NCBI GenBank assembly: GCA_025356095.1
Contig: JANXUR010000048.1
Coordinates: 39,465-103,464 of the forward strand
Source: Acidobacteriaceae bacterium
Lineage (GTDB): Bacteria > Acidobacteriota > Terriglobia > Terriglobales > Acidobacteriaceae
Direction: 5' to 3'
Length of the DNA stretch: 64,000 nt
Every line of letters begins with the position of its first letter. Position 1 is the first letter of the stretch. A program made the position numbers and the translations under genes. Under the pieces are notes generated by a model. It did not search any database, was not told the origin of the DNA, and was given only the letters and a program-made list of their open reading frames with translations. Positions 1-9,100 of the stretch are shown here, piece after piece.

Positions 1-153
1 CTCCACCATTTTGCTGCTCGGCAGCCACACGATCTTCTTAATCATCCGCGTCGCCGCCAGCGACAGCATCATGCTTGCACACAGCATCCCGACCCATCCC
101 AGAAGCCGCAACCCGCGCCCGTTCCACCACCGACCCGTCGTCACTGTCCGCAT
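1..153 (-). CDS. N-terminal fragment of a membrane-anchored protein (runs off left edge)
   Basis: Only the first 51 codons are inside the window. The ATG at 151-153 is preceded by a GGGGGAT ribosome-binding-like sequence, and the frame stays open to base 1. The visible part begins with basic residues, then a hydrophobic stretch at about residues 15-35, then a KK pair, as in a signal anchor or first membrane helix. I do not recognise the family. It lies downstream of phoU on the same strand but is separated from it by a strong terminator hairpin, so it probably has its own promoter. Confidence 0.5.
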   Translation of the reverse strand, partial: MRTVTTGRWWNGRGLRLLGWVGMLCASMMLSLAATRMIKKIVWLPSSKMVE

Positions 154-202
154 CGCAAATCCCCCGCGTCAGGCTTTCGCCTGTTCCACCAAGAATACCC
201 AT

Positions 203-239
203 CCAAAAAAACGCTCGCAGTCCTCAAGAGGCTGCGAGC
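203..239 (-). terminator. Rho-independent terminator after phoU
   Basis: A perfect 8-bp inverted repeat (GCTCGCAG at 213-220, CTGCGAGC at 232-239) has an additional inner CCT/AGG pairing. On the minus strand it is followed at once by seven T residues (205-211 read in reverse). It closes the leftward pstCAB-phoU unit. Confidence 0.85.
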
Positions 240-273
240 ATATGGTACACAATTTCCATCCTGTGAACGATTC

Positions 274-960
274 CTAAGTCTGCGTCTCCGCGTCGGTCGA
301 GGGATCCCCCACATTGTGCCGCACATCTGCGCCCTTCACCCAGAAGATCACGTCTTCTGCAATGTTGGTGGCGTGGTCGGCCACGCGTTCCAAATTCCGC
401 GCGATCAGCAGCGCATCCAGCGCCTGCTGCGTCACACTTGGCGTTTCGTTCATCTTCCGCACCAAATTGATGAACGCTTCGTCACGCATGCGGTCTACTA
501 CGTTATCCATCTCCAGCACGGCCTGTGCCAGCTCCGCCTTGCCTTCAATAAACGATTCCAGCGCTCGCCGCACCATGGCTGAGGTTGCCGATGCCATCCG
601 CGGAATATCCACCGGAAGATCCACGAACGGCAGGTCAATCATGTCCATCACGCGTTCCACGATGTTGACCGACTGATCCCCGACTCGCTCCAAGTCAGAA
701 TTGATTTTGACCACGGCCAGAATAAAGCGCAAGTCAACGGCGGTGGGCTGCTGCATGGCAATCAAGTCGAAGGCAGCCTCGTCAATGCCGCGCTCCAACT
801 CATTAATCTTGCTCTCGCCTTCCAGCACCGAGTGGCACTTGGCCAGATCTCGGTCGCGATACGCTTCGAACGCGCGATCCACTGCCTGCTCCGCCAGCCC
901 GCCCATACGCAACAGCCGGTCGCGCAGGTCTTCCAGTCCCTGATGAAATTTCGTCCGCAT
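274..960 (-). CDS. phoU: Phosphate transport system regulator PhoU
   Basis: PhoU is a cytoplasmic helical protein that links the Pst transporter to the PhoR/PhoB signalling pair and damps phosphate uptake. The 228-residue product has the usual length and two tandem PhoU three-helix repeats. The conserved metal/helix motif ERVGDQSVNI lies near residue 90, and a second copy of the type LERVADHATNI lies near residue 190. The ATG overlaps the pstB stop by one base (TAATG), so translation is coupled to pstB. It is the last gene of pstC-pstA-pstB-phoU and is followed by a terminator. Confidence 0.95.
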   Translation of the reverse strand: MRTKFHQGLEDLRDRLLRMGGLAEQAVDRAFEAYRDRDLAKCHSVLEGESKINELERGIDEAAFDLIAMQQPTAVDLRFILAVVKINSDLERVGDQSVNIVERVMDMIDLPFVDLPVDIPRMASATSAMVRRALESFIEGKAELAQAVLEMDNVVDRMRDEAFINLVRKMNETPSVTQQALDALLIARNLERVADHATNIAEDVIFWVKGADVRHNVGDPSTDAETQT

Positions 961-1721
961 TATCCAAACCTGCCCGTGATGTAGTCTTCCGTGCGCTTGT
1001 CCGAGGGTTTTGTAAAGACCTTCTCGGTCCGGTCAAACTCGATCAGCCGCCCCATCAAGAAGAAGCCCGTAAACTCTGCGACCCGGGCCGCTTGCTGCAT
1101 GTTGTGCGTCACAATGACAATCGTAAACTTCTCTTTCAACTGAAAGATTAGCTCTTCGATTTTACCTGTAGAGATGGGATCGAGCGCCGAGCAAGGTTCA
1201 TCCATCAACACCACTTCGGGTTCTACCGCCATCGTTCGCGCAATGCACAGCCGCTGCTGTTGACCGCCTGAAAGACTGGCTCCCGACTTCTTCTTCATCG
1301 TGTCTTTTACTTCGTCCCACAACGCGGCCCCGCGCAGCGCGCGTTCCACCAATTCTTCCAACTCTTTTTTCCCCGGAGCAATGCCGTTCAGCTTCAGCCC
1401 CGCCGCCACGTTGTCAAACACGGTCATCGAAGGAAACGGATTAGGCCGCTGAAACACCATGCCCACCCGGCGGCGCACCTGAACTGCAGAAGTACCATTG
1501 TAAATATCCACTTCGCCCACGCGTACACTTCCGGTGGCGCGAGCTTCCGGAATCACCTCATGCATGCGGTTTAGGCAACGAATGAACGTGGATTTGCCGC
1601 AACCCGAAGGGCCGATAATCGCCGTACACTTATTTGCGTCCGCAATCATGCTCACATCATGCAGCGCATGATGTTTGCCGAACCACGCATTTAGATTCTC
1701 CACTGTAATGCCTACGCCCAT
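960..1721 (-). CDS. pstB: Phosphate ABC transporter ATP-binding protein PstB
   Basis: This is the ATPase subunit of the high-affinity phosphate importer. Walker [10 protein letters not shown], signature LSGGQQQR, Walker B VVLMDEP and the switch histidine in VTHNMQQA are all visible in the expected order. I chose the ATG at 1719-1721 because AGGAG sits about 7 bases upstream and it gives the family's usual length (253 residues). An upstream in-frame ATG at 1766 would add 15 residues and overlap pstA, and has no better ribosome-binding site. It is followed by phoU with a one-base overlap. Confidence 0.95.
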   Translation of the reverse strand: MGVGITVENLNAWFGKHHALHDVSMIADANKCTAIIGPSGCGKSTFIRCLNRMHEVIPEARATGSVRVGEVDIYNGTSAVQVRRRVGMVFQRPNPFPSMTVFDNVAAGLKLNGIAPGKKELEELVERALRGAALWDEVKDTMKKKSGASLSGGQQQRLCIARTMAVEPEVVLMDEPCSALDPISTGKIEELIFQLKEKFTIVIVTHNMQQAARVAEFTGFFLMGRLIEFDRTEKVFTKPSDKRTEDYITGRFG

Positions 1722-1749
1722 GCCAAAGCTCCTAACTGCGATGATGCAG

Positions 1750-2628
1750 CTACTGGACTGAACCAAGTGTGCCGCGGCTTACGGCGATCCGCACTGCCGC
1801 CACCGAGAACACAATGAGGATAATGAGAATTAACGCCCCAGCCCATGCCTGACGATGCCAGTCGTCATAGGGAGAGATCGCGTAACTAAAGATTTGCAGG
1901 GGCAGAGCCGCCGTCGGCTGATCCAGGTTCCAGTTCCAATAAGTGTTGCCAAACACCGTAAACAGCAGCGGTGCCGTCTCGCCCGCAATGCGCGCAAATG
2001 CCAACATGCAGCCCGTGATGACTCCCGAAGTCGCCGTTCGCAGCGTCACACTCACCGTGGTACGCCACTTGGAAACGCCTAATCCGTACGCTGCCTCCCG
2101 CAAACTATGCGGCACCAGCAGCAGCATCTCTTCCGTCGTGCGCGTGATCGTGGGGATCATCATGATGCCCAGAGCTACGCCGCCCGCCAGCGCTGAAAAA
2201 TGCCCCCGCGTCAGTACCACGAGCGCATAGGCCGTAATGCCGATGATGATGGAAGGCACCCCGTTCAGCACATCCGAAGTGAAACGAATCAGGTTGCCAA
2301 ATCGGCTGCCCCGACCATACTCTGAAAGATAGATCCCCGAGCCGATCCCAACGGGCACCCCAATCGCGCTTGCCAAGCCCAGAATCAGCACAGAACCCGC
2401 AATGGCATTCGCCATGCCGCCACCAATTTCGCCCGGAGGCGCAGGCGTCTTGGTTAGAAAATCAAAATTCAGCGCCCCAAAGCCCTTGTACAGCAGGTAG
2501 CCAAAAATCGCCAACAGCGGTGCCAATACCAGCACCACGCAGCTTGCCGCAATGAATGTCGCAGCCCAGTCGGAAAGCTTGCGTCCGAACGGCAACGGCG
2601 CCACTTGCTGATTCAATGCTCTAGCCAT
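1750..2628 (-). CDS. pstA: Phosphate ABC transporter permease PstA
   Basis: This is the second membrane subunit of the phosphate importer. The 292-residue protein has about six hydrophobic segments and the BPD transmembrane fold. It carries the PstA-typical [11 protein letters not shown] segment and, further on, the EAA-like loop around [13 protein letters not shown] that contacts PstB. It overlaps the end of pstC by 8 bp, which implies coupled translation. It is followed after 28 bp by pstB, counting from the preferred pstB start. Confidence 0.95.
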   Translation of the reverse strand: MARALNQQVAPLPFGRKLSDWAATFIAASCVVLVLAPLLAIFGYLLYKGFGALNFDFLTKTPAPPGEIGGGMANAIAGSVLILGLASAIGVPVGIGSGIYLSEYGRGSRFGNLIRFTSDVLNGVPSIIIGITAYALVVLTRGHFSALAGGVALGIMMIPTITRTTEEMLLLVPHSLREAAYGLGVSKWRTTVSVTLRTATSGVITGCMLAFARIAGETAPLLFTVFGNTYWNWNLDQPTAALPLQIFSYAISPYDDWHRQAWAGALILIILIVFSVAAVRIAVSRGTLGSVQ

Positions 2629-3655
2629 TTCCCCTCGCAGGCATGCCCCGGGTGACGCTCCAAACCAGCAACTGGGCCAGAATATTTACAATCACTGTCA
2701 CCACAAACAGCGCCAGTCCCACTTCGATCAGCGCGCTCAAATACAAATCCCCGGTGGCTTCGCTAAACTCATTCGCAATCACACTCGCCATTGTGTGCGC
2801 TGGTGCGAACAATGCCTCGGTCAGCTTAGAAATTTCTGGCCGGTTGCCGATGACCATTGTGACCGCCATCGTCTCACCCAGTGCACGCCCCAATCCCAGA
2901 ATCACTCCGCCGACAATCCCGGCGCGCGCGTTCCGCAACACGCCCATGCGAATCATTTCCCAGCGCGTTGCACCCAGCGCGTACACCGCTTCCCGCTGCG
3001 CAGACGGCACCGCCGTCATCACTTCCCGCGCCATCGAAGAGATGATCGGTACCACCATAATCGCCAGAATAATGCCCGCCGCCAGCATACCGATGCCGAA
3101 TGGCTGCCCGGCAAACAGACCAGTCCAGCCCAGCGTTTTGATCAAAAAAGGCTCTACGTTTTCGCGGAGCAGCGGCACCAGCACAAAAATCGCCCACAAC
3201 CCATAAATCACCGAAGGGATCGCCGCCAGCAGCTCCGTCATGAACGATAGAAACGTCTTCAACCGGCGCGGACACATTTCTGTAATGAAGATGGCCACGC
3301 CCATGGACACCGGAACTGCAAGTAACAGTGCCAGCAGCGATGACACCACCGTGCCGTAAACAAACGGCAGCGCCCCGTAATGGTCGTTGACCGGATCCCA
3401 ATCTTGCCCAACAAAAAACTTGAAGCCAAACGCCTTCCAGGCCAAATCCGAACGGCTGATCAGCTCATACAAGATCAAGCCCACAATGACCAATACTGAG
3501 GTGCCACAGGCGACGACAATCGCATAAAACGACTTGTCGCCGAACCACGCGCGGGAAATATCCGTTTTTTTGGGGATGGCCGGGGCCACTTCGAGAGCCT
3601 TTCCGGGTTCGTCGGCTCCGCTCGGGAGCGGAGCGCCTAGGGCTGCGTTACTCAT
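2621..3655 (-). CDS. pstC: Phosphate ABC transporter permease PstC
   Basis: This is the first membrane subunit of the phosphate importer and the first gene of the leftward pst unit. The 344-residue product starts with a proline-rich cytoplasmic leader of about 40 residues. Six hydrophobic helices follow, with the PstC-typical AAIPSVIYGLW segment and a coupling loop REAVYALGATRW. The ATG at 3653-3655 is used; a TTG twelve bases upstream is possible. No strong Shine-Dalgarno is evident for either. The substrate-binding protein gene pstS is not adjacent but lies about 7 kb away on the same strand, which is unusual. The start region is shared divergently with the ppx/gppA gene. Confidence 0.93.
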   Translation of the reverse strand: MSNAALGAPLPSGADEPGKALEVAPAIPKKTDISRAWFGDKSFYAIVVACGTSVLVIVGLILYELISRSDLAWKAFGFKFFVGQDWDPVNDHYGALPFVYGTVVSSLLALLLAVPVSMGVAIFITEMCPRRLKTFLSFMTELLAAIPSVIYGLWAIFVLVPLLRENVEPFLIKTLGWTGLFAGQPFGIGMLAAGIILAIMVVPIISSMAREVMTAVPSAQREAVYALGATRWEMIRMGVLRNARAGIVGGVILGLGRALGETMAVTMVIGNRPEISKLTEALFAPAHTMASVIANEFSEATGDLYLSALIEVGLALFVVTVIVNILAQLLVWSVTRGMPARGNG

Positions 3656-3839
3656 GACTGAACACAAAGTACCAGATATTTGTTACATGAGGATTAAAAG
3701 ATTGCCAAACACAAAACCGCTAAGAACTTTCAGCAAGTGCGCTAAACTCTTATCCTCAATAGAGTTGCAGCACAAGTGCGCCTTGGGCTTCGCCCTCCGT
3801 TGCTTGTGCTGGACTGGAACGCAAGGAGAAATCGCGACC

Positions 3840-5369
3840 ATGCCTACCTTCGCCGCCATTGATATCGGTTCCAACTCCGTGCGGCTCAAGATTGCCCGAC
3901 TGGTGCGCGGTCGCCTGCAATCCCTCCACGAAGATCGCGAAGTCACCCGGCTAGGCGAAGATGCCTTCAAGAGCGGGTTCTTGTCGCCAGAATCCATGGC
4001 AGACACCATCCGTGTGCTGCGCCGCTTCCAAAAAGCTTGCCTCGACGCCGGTGCCGATCAGGTCCGCGTCGTCGCCACCAGCGCTATGCGTGATGCCCGC
4101 AACGGCAACGCCTTTTTGGAATGGGCCCGCTCCACCACTGGCTGGGAAGTCGAAATCATCTCTGGCATTGAAGAAGGTCGCCTTATCCACCTCGGCCTCA
4201 CCACCCACCAGCGGATCAGCACTACCCCCACGCTTTTTATTGACCTCGGTGGCGGCAGTTGTGAACTTACCGTCTCGGTGCGCGGAGAAATCCAGCAAAC
4301 CGTCAGCTTGCCGCTCGGCGCGGTTCGCCTTACTCATGAGTTCCTGCACCATGATCCGCCGCTCAAAGAGGAGGTGGAGCAGCTTCGCAAATTCGTCTCC
4401 CGCGAAGTGGAGCGCATCGCACCCGGCATTGCCCGTGCCAAAATCGGCGCGGTTATCGCAACCTCGGGCACAGCCCTGGCTCTTGCGGATTTAGCCGTTG
4501 GCCAGAAGCTCGCCAAGCCTGCCACCTCAGTGATGGTTCCGCAGGCAGGCGTCCGCAGTTTGGCGAACCTGCTGGCCAAGCGATCCCTGGAGCAGCGCCG
4601 CAGCCTTGTCGGACTTGGCCCTCGCCGCGCTGAAATCATCGTCGCTGGTGCTGCCGTTTACGCCGAACTGATGCAACGCTGCCATCTCAAGGGCTTCCGC
4701 TTCTCTGCCCTCGGCCTGCGCGATGGACTATTGGTGCAAATGGCCTCGGATATGGAGCGGGGCAGCAAATCCAATCGCCGCATCGAGTCCGAACGTTCCG
4801 GCTCTCTGCTCGCCGCCGCCGAGCACTATCGCGTAGATCTTGACCATGCCCGGCAAGTGCGCACCACCGCACTCCAGCTTTTCGATGACCTTAAAGCCCT
4901 CCATCGCCTGCCGTTGCAATATCGCGAGATGCTCGCTGCCGCTGCCATGCTCTACGAGTCCGGCCTGTTTATAGGACGCAGTGGACGCCATCGTCACGCC
5001 TACTACATCATTTCCAACTCAGAGATTCTCGGCTACACTCCGCAGGAGCGCCGCATCATTGGTGCCATTGCGCGCTTTCTTGGCAAGTCGCGTCCTCTGC
5101 CGGGCGACCCGGCCATGCTGGCCTTGACCGTAGAAGAACGCGCTGCCACTGCCCGTGCCATCGTTCTGCTGCGCCTGGCGCGAGCCCTGAACCTTGGACG
5201 TGGCGGCACCTTGGCTGGCATCACCGTTCGCTCACGCGGCGAAACCGCACGCCTCGTCGTCACCCCCAAAAAGGGCCGCGGCGTCGAGCTGGAAACCTGG
5301 GCGTTAGAGAAGGAGCGGGATTACTTCCGCGAAGTGCTGGGGCGCGAACTGGTGGTCTGCGCGGCATAG
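3840..5369 (+). CDS. Ppx/GppA-family exopolyphosphatase with C-terminal HD-like domain
   Basis: Enzymes of this family remove terminal phosphate from polyphosphate and/or the gamma phosphate of pppGpp. Residues 1 to about 300 form the actin-like fold. It opens with AAIDIGSNSVRLKIA, contains the SGIEEGRL element that holds the conserved acidic residue, and has the glycine-rich phosphate loop FIDLGGGSCEL. The remaining 200 residues look like the HD-type helical domain found in long Ppx proteins. I chose the ATG at 3840 because it has AAGGAG upstream and begins right before the conserved fold. The open frame runs 306 bases further upstream without family-like sequence. The 3' end overlaps convergent sixA by 49 bp. 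The setting with pst and ppk1 supports a polyphosphate role over a purely stringent-response one, but the sequence does not decide this. Confidence 0.88.
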   Translation: MPTFAAIDIGSNSVRLKIARLVRGRLQSLHEDREVTRLGEDAFKSGFLSPESMADTIRVLRRFQKACLDAGADQVRVVATSAMRDARNGNAFLEWARSTTGWEVEIISGIEEGRLIHLGLTTHQRISTTPTLFIDLGGGSCELTVSVRGEIQQTVSLPLGAVRLTHEFLHHDPPLKEEVEQLRKFVSREVERIAPGIARAKIGAVIATSGTALALADLAVGQKLAKPATSVMVPQAGVRSLANLLAKRSLEQRRSLVGLGPRRAEIIVAGAAVYAELMQRCHLKGFRFSALGLRDGLLVQMASDMERGSKSNRRIESERSGSLLAAAEHYRVDLDHARQVRTTALQLFDDLKALHRLPLQYREMLAAAAMLYESGLFIGRSGRHRHAYYIISNSEILGYTPQERRIIGAIARFLGKSRPLPGDPAMLALTVEERAATARAIVLLRLARALNLGRGGTLAGITVRSRGETARLVVTPKKGRGVELETWALEKERDYFREVLGRELVVCAA

Positions 5370-5851
5370 ACCGCCTTCACCAGCTTTGGCGTCAGATACC
5401 ATTGCAAGCTGCCGCGATGCCTGCGCATATCCACCCGCGCCAGGCTACCTTTGCGCAAATCAATGTAGGCGGAGCTCTCTGGCCCACCCAACACATCGCA
5501 CAAAAAATCACTGAGGTTCGGGTTGTGCCCCACCAGCAGCACCGCCTCGCAACCCTGCAGATTATCAAGCAACTCGCGGAAATCAGAGAACTTCGCATTG
5601 GGATGCAGCGCAGCGCTCAGCCGCACTTTTCCTTCGAATCCCATCTCGCTGGCCACCATCGTCGCCGACTGCGCCGCCCGCTTCAGAGGGCTCGATAGGA
5701 TGCCATCCACCGCAACGTCCAGTTCGCCTAGAATCCGCCCCATGACGGAGCACTGTTCCACTCCCTCATCGTCCAAGGCCCGCCGATCGTTCTTTTGAGG
5801 GTCAGCAACCGCTTCGCCAGCGCTAGCATGCCGCATAAAGTACAAAATCAT
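5321..5851 (-). CDS. sixA: Phosphohistidine phosphatase SixA-like
   Basis: This is a short histidine-phosphatase-superfamily enzyme that removes phosphate from phosphohistidine proteins. The catalytic motif MRHASAG is at the N-terminus and the second histidine motif VGHNP is near residue 110. SSPLKRAAQSA, at about residue 55, provides the expected arginine. The length of 176 residues matches SixA. The last 16 codons overlap the end of the ppx/gppA gene on the opposite strand, so the C-terminal tail rich in serine and threonine is under double coding constraint. The actual target phosphohistidine protein cannot be inferred. Confidence 0.85.
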   Translation of the reverse strand: MILYFMRHASAGEAVADPQKNDRRALDDEGVEQCSVMGRILGELDVAVDGILSSPLKRAAQSATMVASEMGFEGKVRLSAALHPNAKFSDFRELLDNLQGCEAVLLVGHNPNLSDFLCDVLGGPESSAYIDLRKGSLARVDMRRHRGSLQWYLTPKLVKAVYAAQTTSSRPSTSRK

Positions 5852-5933
5852 ATCCTGACAATTCTATCGCGTCACGCCTGCGACCATCCGCTCCTCATCT
5901 GGTTCCTGCTCCGGCGTTCGCATGGGTTGCTGC

Positions 5934-6243
5934 CTATTCCCCACCCAGTTGCACGCCGCCCGGCGACCGCAGAGTCCGAATATCCCGCATCGGCGGCTGA
6001 CCAAACATGCGGCTGTATTCGCGGTTGAACTGGCTCGCACTCTCGTATCCCACCTCGAACGCCGCCCCGGCGGCATCCAGACCCTCAACCAGCATGCTCT
6101 CCCGCGCGGCATGCAACCTGAGTTGCTTCTGATACTGCAACGGGCTCATCGCGGTGAGCGCCCGAAAGTGATGGTGCAGGGTGGAGACGCCCATGCCCGC
6201 AGCTTGCTGCGAAGATTCCCGTGCAGGGCGACCGATATCCGGA
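5934..6243 (-). pseudogene. Remnant of an AraC-family transcriptional regulator (HTH part only)
   Basis: The frame encodes a recognisable AraC DNA-binding half. It includes [20 protein letters not shown], the second-helix region, and the typical [17 protein letters not shown] motif with a downstream PP. The ligand-binding N-terminal domain expected in this family is missing. The residues before the first helix are compressed, as if part of that helix had been deleted. An in-frame extension to 6353 exists but runs into the ppk1 terminator and resembles nothing. It is therefore best read as a decaying fragment. A short functional HTH protein cannot be fully excluded. Confidence 0.65.
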
Positions 6244-6302
6244 ACACATTCAGCGCATGACGGGCCTGTAGCCCTTAGCGCCGCAAACCCAAGGTTCACA
6301 GC

Positions 6303-6340
6303 AAAAAGCCCGCCGATGTGCGACTGGCACGGCGGGCTTT
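6303..6340 (-). terminator. Rho-independent terminator after ppk1
   Basis: An 11-bp perfect inverted repeat (AAAGCCCGCCG at 6305-6315, CGGCGGGCTTT at 6330-6340) ends in five T residues on the minus strand, 16 bases beyond the ppk1 stop. A shorter T run on the other side could give weak bidirectional function. Confidence 0.85.
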
Positions 6341-6355
6341 CTACTTGGAGCATGC

Positions 6356-8560
6356 TTAGGCCTTGGTGGTGGTGCCAGCTCGCCGCGAGCGCGGCTTGGC
6401 CACTACTTCTGGTTTCGGTGCCCCTTCTTCCACCGACTCTGCCCCCGGAATATCCTGCAACTTGGCTTTGCCTTCGACCAGCGCGATCAGGAAGTCTTGC
6501 GCGCTAAAGGGCTTGTCTCCATTCGCACGCTCCGCCCGAAGATAGACCCCGGCCTCGGTCAGCACCCGCGCCTTTTTGGTGTCGGCCAGATAAGCGGCTA
6601 GAATTTCTTCTCGCAGACGCTTGCGCAGCTTCGCTTCTCTTACCGGGAACAGTACTTCTACCCGCTCATACAGATTACGGTGCATCCAGTCCGCGCTGCC
6701 TGCGTAAATCTGCTCATTTCCGCCATTGGCAAACAGATAAATGCGGCTATGCTCCAGAAAGCGGCCCACAATGCTCCGCACCCGAATCCGCTCACTCACA
6801 CCCGGAATCCCCGGCCGCAACGCACAGATGCCGCGGATAATCAGGTCAATCTCCACCCCCGCCTGCGACGCCCGGTAGAGCGCGTGAATCGTATTCTTAT
6901 CCAGCAGCGAATTCATCTTCGCAATGATTCGCGCCGGTCGCCCTGCCCGTGCGTGTTCCGCCTCGCGCTCAATCATCTCGAGGCAGCGCATCGAAAGCGT
7001 GAGCGGCGACACCAGCAACGGCTCATAGCTGGCATGCTCGGAATACGCCGTCAAGTATGCGAATACATCGCTGACCGCGTTGGTAATCTGCGGATCGGCC
7101 GTCATCAGGCTCAAGTCTGTGTAGAAACGCGCCGTCACCGAGTTGTAGTTGCCCGTACCCAAATGCGCATAGCGTCGCGTGGTGCCATCCGGATCACGCC
7201 GCACCAGCAGCGCTAGCTTGCAATGCGTCTTTAGCCCCACCACACCGTGGAAGACCTGCACGCCCGCATCTTCCAGTTCACGCGCCCAGCGGATGTTCGA
7301 GGCTTCGTCAAAGCGCGCCCGTAGCTCCACCACCGCCGTGACTTCTTTGTGCGTCGCAGCTTCAATCAGCGCTGGTACCACTCGCGAGTTCTCCCCCGTA
7401 CGATAGAGCGTCTGCTTAATCGAGAGAACTCGCGCATCTTCCGCAGCCGATTCAATCAGTGCCACCACTGGCTCATAGGAGTCATACGGATGATGCAGCA
7501 GAATGTCGTTCCGCCGGATCTCCTCAAACAAATCTTCCGTCTTCGGCGACAGCCGCAACTCTCGCGGCGCAAACGGACGAAATTTTAAATCCGGCCGGTT
7601 CGTCTGCTCGCAGATATTCATCAGACGGCTCAAATTCACCGGCCCATCCGTGCGAAATACCTGCCAATCTTCCAGATCGAAGTTCACCTGCAAACGATCC
7701 GTAATCTCCGGGCTGGCACCCGCTTCAATCTCCAGCCGCACCACGTCGCCCTTGCGCCGGTTGTGTAGCTCACTCCGCACCAGCTCCAGCAGCGACCGCG
7801 ACTCTTCTTCTTGCACATACAAGTTACTGTTGCGCGTAGCTCGAAACGCCGCCGACGCCAAAATCTCGTACCCCTTGTACATCTCCTTCGCATGATGCGC
7901 CACCAAATCCGCCAGGAAGATATAGTCCGTGGTCTGTTTGGAGGGCAGCCGCACCAGCCGGGGCAAAGCTCGGGGCACCGTCACCACCCCGGTATAGATC
8001 ACCGCCGAGCGATTTCTTTTCAGCAGAAACGCCAGACACAGAGCCTTGTTAATCACCCGCGGAAACGGATGCGACGGGTCTATCGTCACCGGTGTGAGCA
8101 ACGGGTCCAGTTCGCGGTCGCAGTAGTCATCCACAAAGGCCCGTTCATTTGCATCCAGTTGGTCAATCTCCAGCACCCGAATACCCTCGGCTGCCAGCGC
8201 CGGATGCAGCAAATCATTCCAGCAGCGATACTGCGCCGCCAAAAAGTCGTGCGTCTCTTTCGCCACCATGTCCCGCTGCTGTAACAGCGTGATGCCATCG
8301 GGCAACGTCAGCACATGGCCATCTTCAATCTGCTGCACCAGGCCGGCCAACCGCACTTCAAAAAATTCATCCAGATTGCTGGCCGTAATGGAAAGAAACT
8401 TAATCCGCTCCAGCAAAGGATTGGATTCGTCTTCCGCCTCCTCCAGCACGCGCCGGTTAAAGGCCAACCAAGACATTTCACGGTTCAGCAGAAAAGCGGG
8501 ATTCTCCACGGGCAGGTTCGTCATCGTCACTCGCGTCGCATCCGGTGCGGTCTCAATCAT
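6356..8560 (-). CDS. ppk1: Polyphosphate kinase PPK1
   Basis: PPK1 reversibly polymerises the gamma phosphate of ATP into polyphosphate. The 734-residue protein is full length. It has the N-terminal helical domain starting [10 protein letters not shown], the head domain, and the two catalytic C-terminal domains. Visible active-site elements are LKTHCK (the autophosphorylated histidine context), [10 protein letters not shown], and the arginine-rich LSIKQTLYR segment. The C-terminus is extended by a basic, serine/arginine-rich tail. The start at 8560 lacks a clear ribosome-binding site; an ATG at 8524 (residue 13) is an alternative. It lies 14 bp after the exported-protein gene, so the two may be cotranscribed. 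Its neighbours ppx/gppA and pst make a polyphosphate/phosphate cluster. Confidence 0.95.
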   Translation of the reverse strand: MIETAPDATRVTMTNLPVENPAFLLNREMSWLAFNRRVLEEAEDESNPLLERIKFLSITASNLDEFFEVRLAGLVQQIEDGHVLTLPDGITLLQQRDMVAKETHDFLAAQYRCWNDLLHPALAAEGIRVLEIDQLDANERAFVDDYCDRELDPLLTPVTIDPSHPFPRVINKALCLAFLLKRNRSAVIYTGVVTVPRALPRLVRLPSKQTTDYIFLADLVAHHAKEMYKGYEILASAAFRATRNSNLYVQEEESRSLLELVRSELHNRRKGDVVRLEIEAGASPEITDRLQVNFDLEDWQVFRTDGPVNLSRLMNICEQTNRPDLKFRPFAPRELRLSPKTEDLFEEIRRNDILLHHPYDSYEPVVALIESAAEDARVLSIKQTLYRTGENSRVVPALIEAATHKEVTAVVELRARFDEASNIRWARELEDAGVQVFHGVVGLKTHCKLALLVRRDPDGTTRRYAHLGTGNYNSVTARFYTDLSLMTADPQITNAVSDVFAYLTAYSEHASYEPLLVSPLTLSMRCLEMIEREAEHARAGRPARIIAKMNSLLDKNTIHALYRASQAGVEIDLIIRGICALRPGIPGVSERIRVRSIVGRFLEHSRIYLFANGGNEQIYAGSADWMHRNLYERVEVLFPVREAKLRKRLREEILAAYLADTKKARVLTEAGVYLRAERANGDKPFSAQDFLIALVEGKAKLQDIPGAESVEEGAPKPEVVAKPRSRRAGTTTKA

Positions 8561-8574
8561 GGGTGAAGACTTCG

Positions 8575-9000
8575 CTACTTCTGGGGAGTAGTTGGCGCCT
8601 CAGGCGCAGGAGTCGCCGCCGCAGGCAAGGCCGCAGCAGTCGTATGCTTTGAAATGTACATCCGCAGATCGGCGCCAGAAGGCCGCTTCAAAAACAAATC
8701 ACGCTTTACCACCCGCACTTGCAGCCTATCCCCTTCGTTCCACACATCCTCCGGAAAAGTCGAACCTTCATCATGGGGAATGTACTGCCCGCTGTAGACG
8801 TCGGTGCCCACTTGAACACTCAAATCAAACACATCGTCATCGGTCTGCAACGGCGTATTCGATTGCCAGGCGACCGTACGCGCCCGTTTCGAGTGTTTCA
8901 GCGAAATCAGTACGCCTTTCGCGTACTTTGGCCCCACTGCAGCATTCGCCGCGCTGGCCAACAGAATTCCTAGCACTATCAATGCAAGAAAATGTCGCAT
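8575..9000 (-). CDS. Small exported protein of unknown function
   Basis: The ATG at 8998-9000 is preceded by GAGGCGG and starts a clear signal peptide: MRHF, a hydrophobic core, then a SAANA cleavage region. The mature part of about 120 residues looks like a compact beta-rich domain (VLISLKHSKRARTVAW, later DRLQVRVVKRDLFLKR) and ends in an Ala/Pro-rich tail. I do not recognise a family. Frame-open sequence upstream of this start overlaps the porin terminator and is not coding. It sits directly upstream of ppk1 on the same strand. Confidence 0.75.
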   Translation of the reverse strand: MRHFLALIVLGILLASAANAAVGPKYAKGVLISLKHSKRARTVAWQSNTPLQTDDDVFDLSVQVGTDVYSGQYIPHDEGSTFPEDVWNEGDRLQVRVVKRDLFLKRPSGADLRMYISKHTTAAALPAAATPAPEAPTTPQK

Positions 9001-9045
9001 AACCGCCTCAGTATAGCCCATCACTATGGTGCATTGCTGTTCGCA

Positions 9046-9080
9046 CAAAAAAACGGCGCCGCAAGTTCCACCGGCGCCGT
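9046..9080 (-). terminator. Rho-independent terminator after the porin gene
   Basis: A perfect 9-bp inverted repeat (ACGGCGCCG at 9053-9061, CGGCGCCGT at 9072-9080) is followed by seven T residues on the minus strand, 20 bases after the porin stop. Confidence 0.88.
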
Positions 9081-9100
9081 CGTCTCGCAATTACCTTCAA

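Noticed and set aside
3534..3839. In-frame upstream extension of the ppx/gppA gene
   Set aside because: Residues before the ATG at 3840 do not resemble the family and overlap the pstC start. The Shine-Dalgarno and conserved fold both start at 3840.
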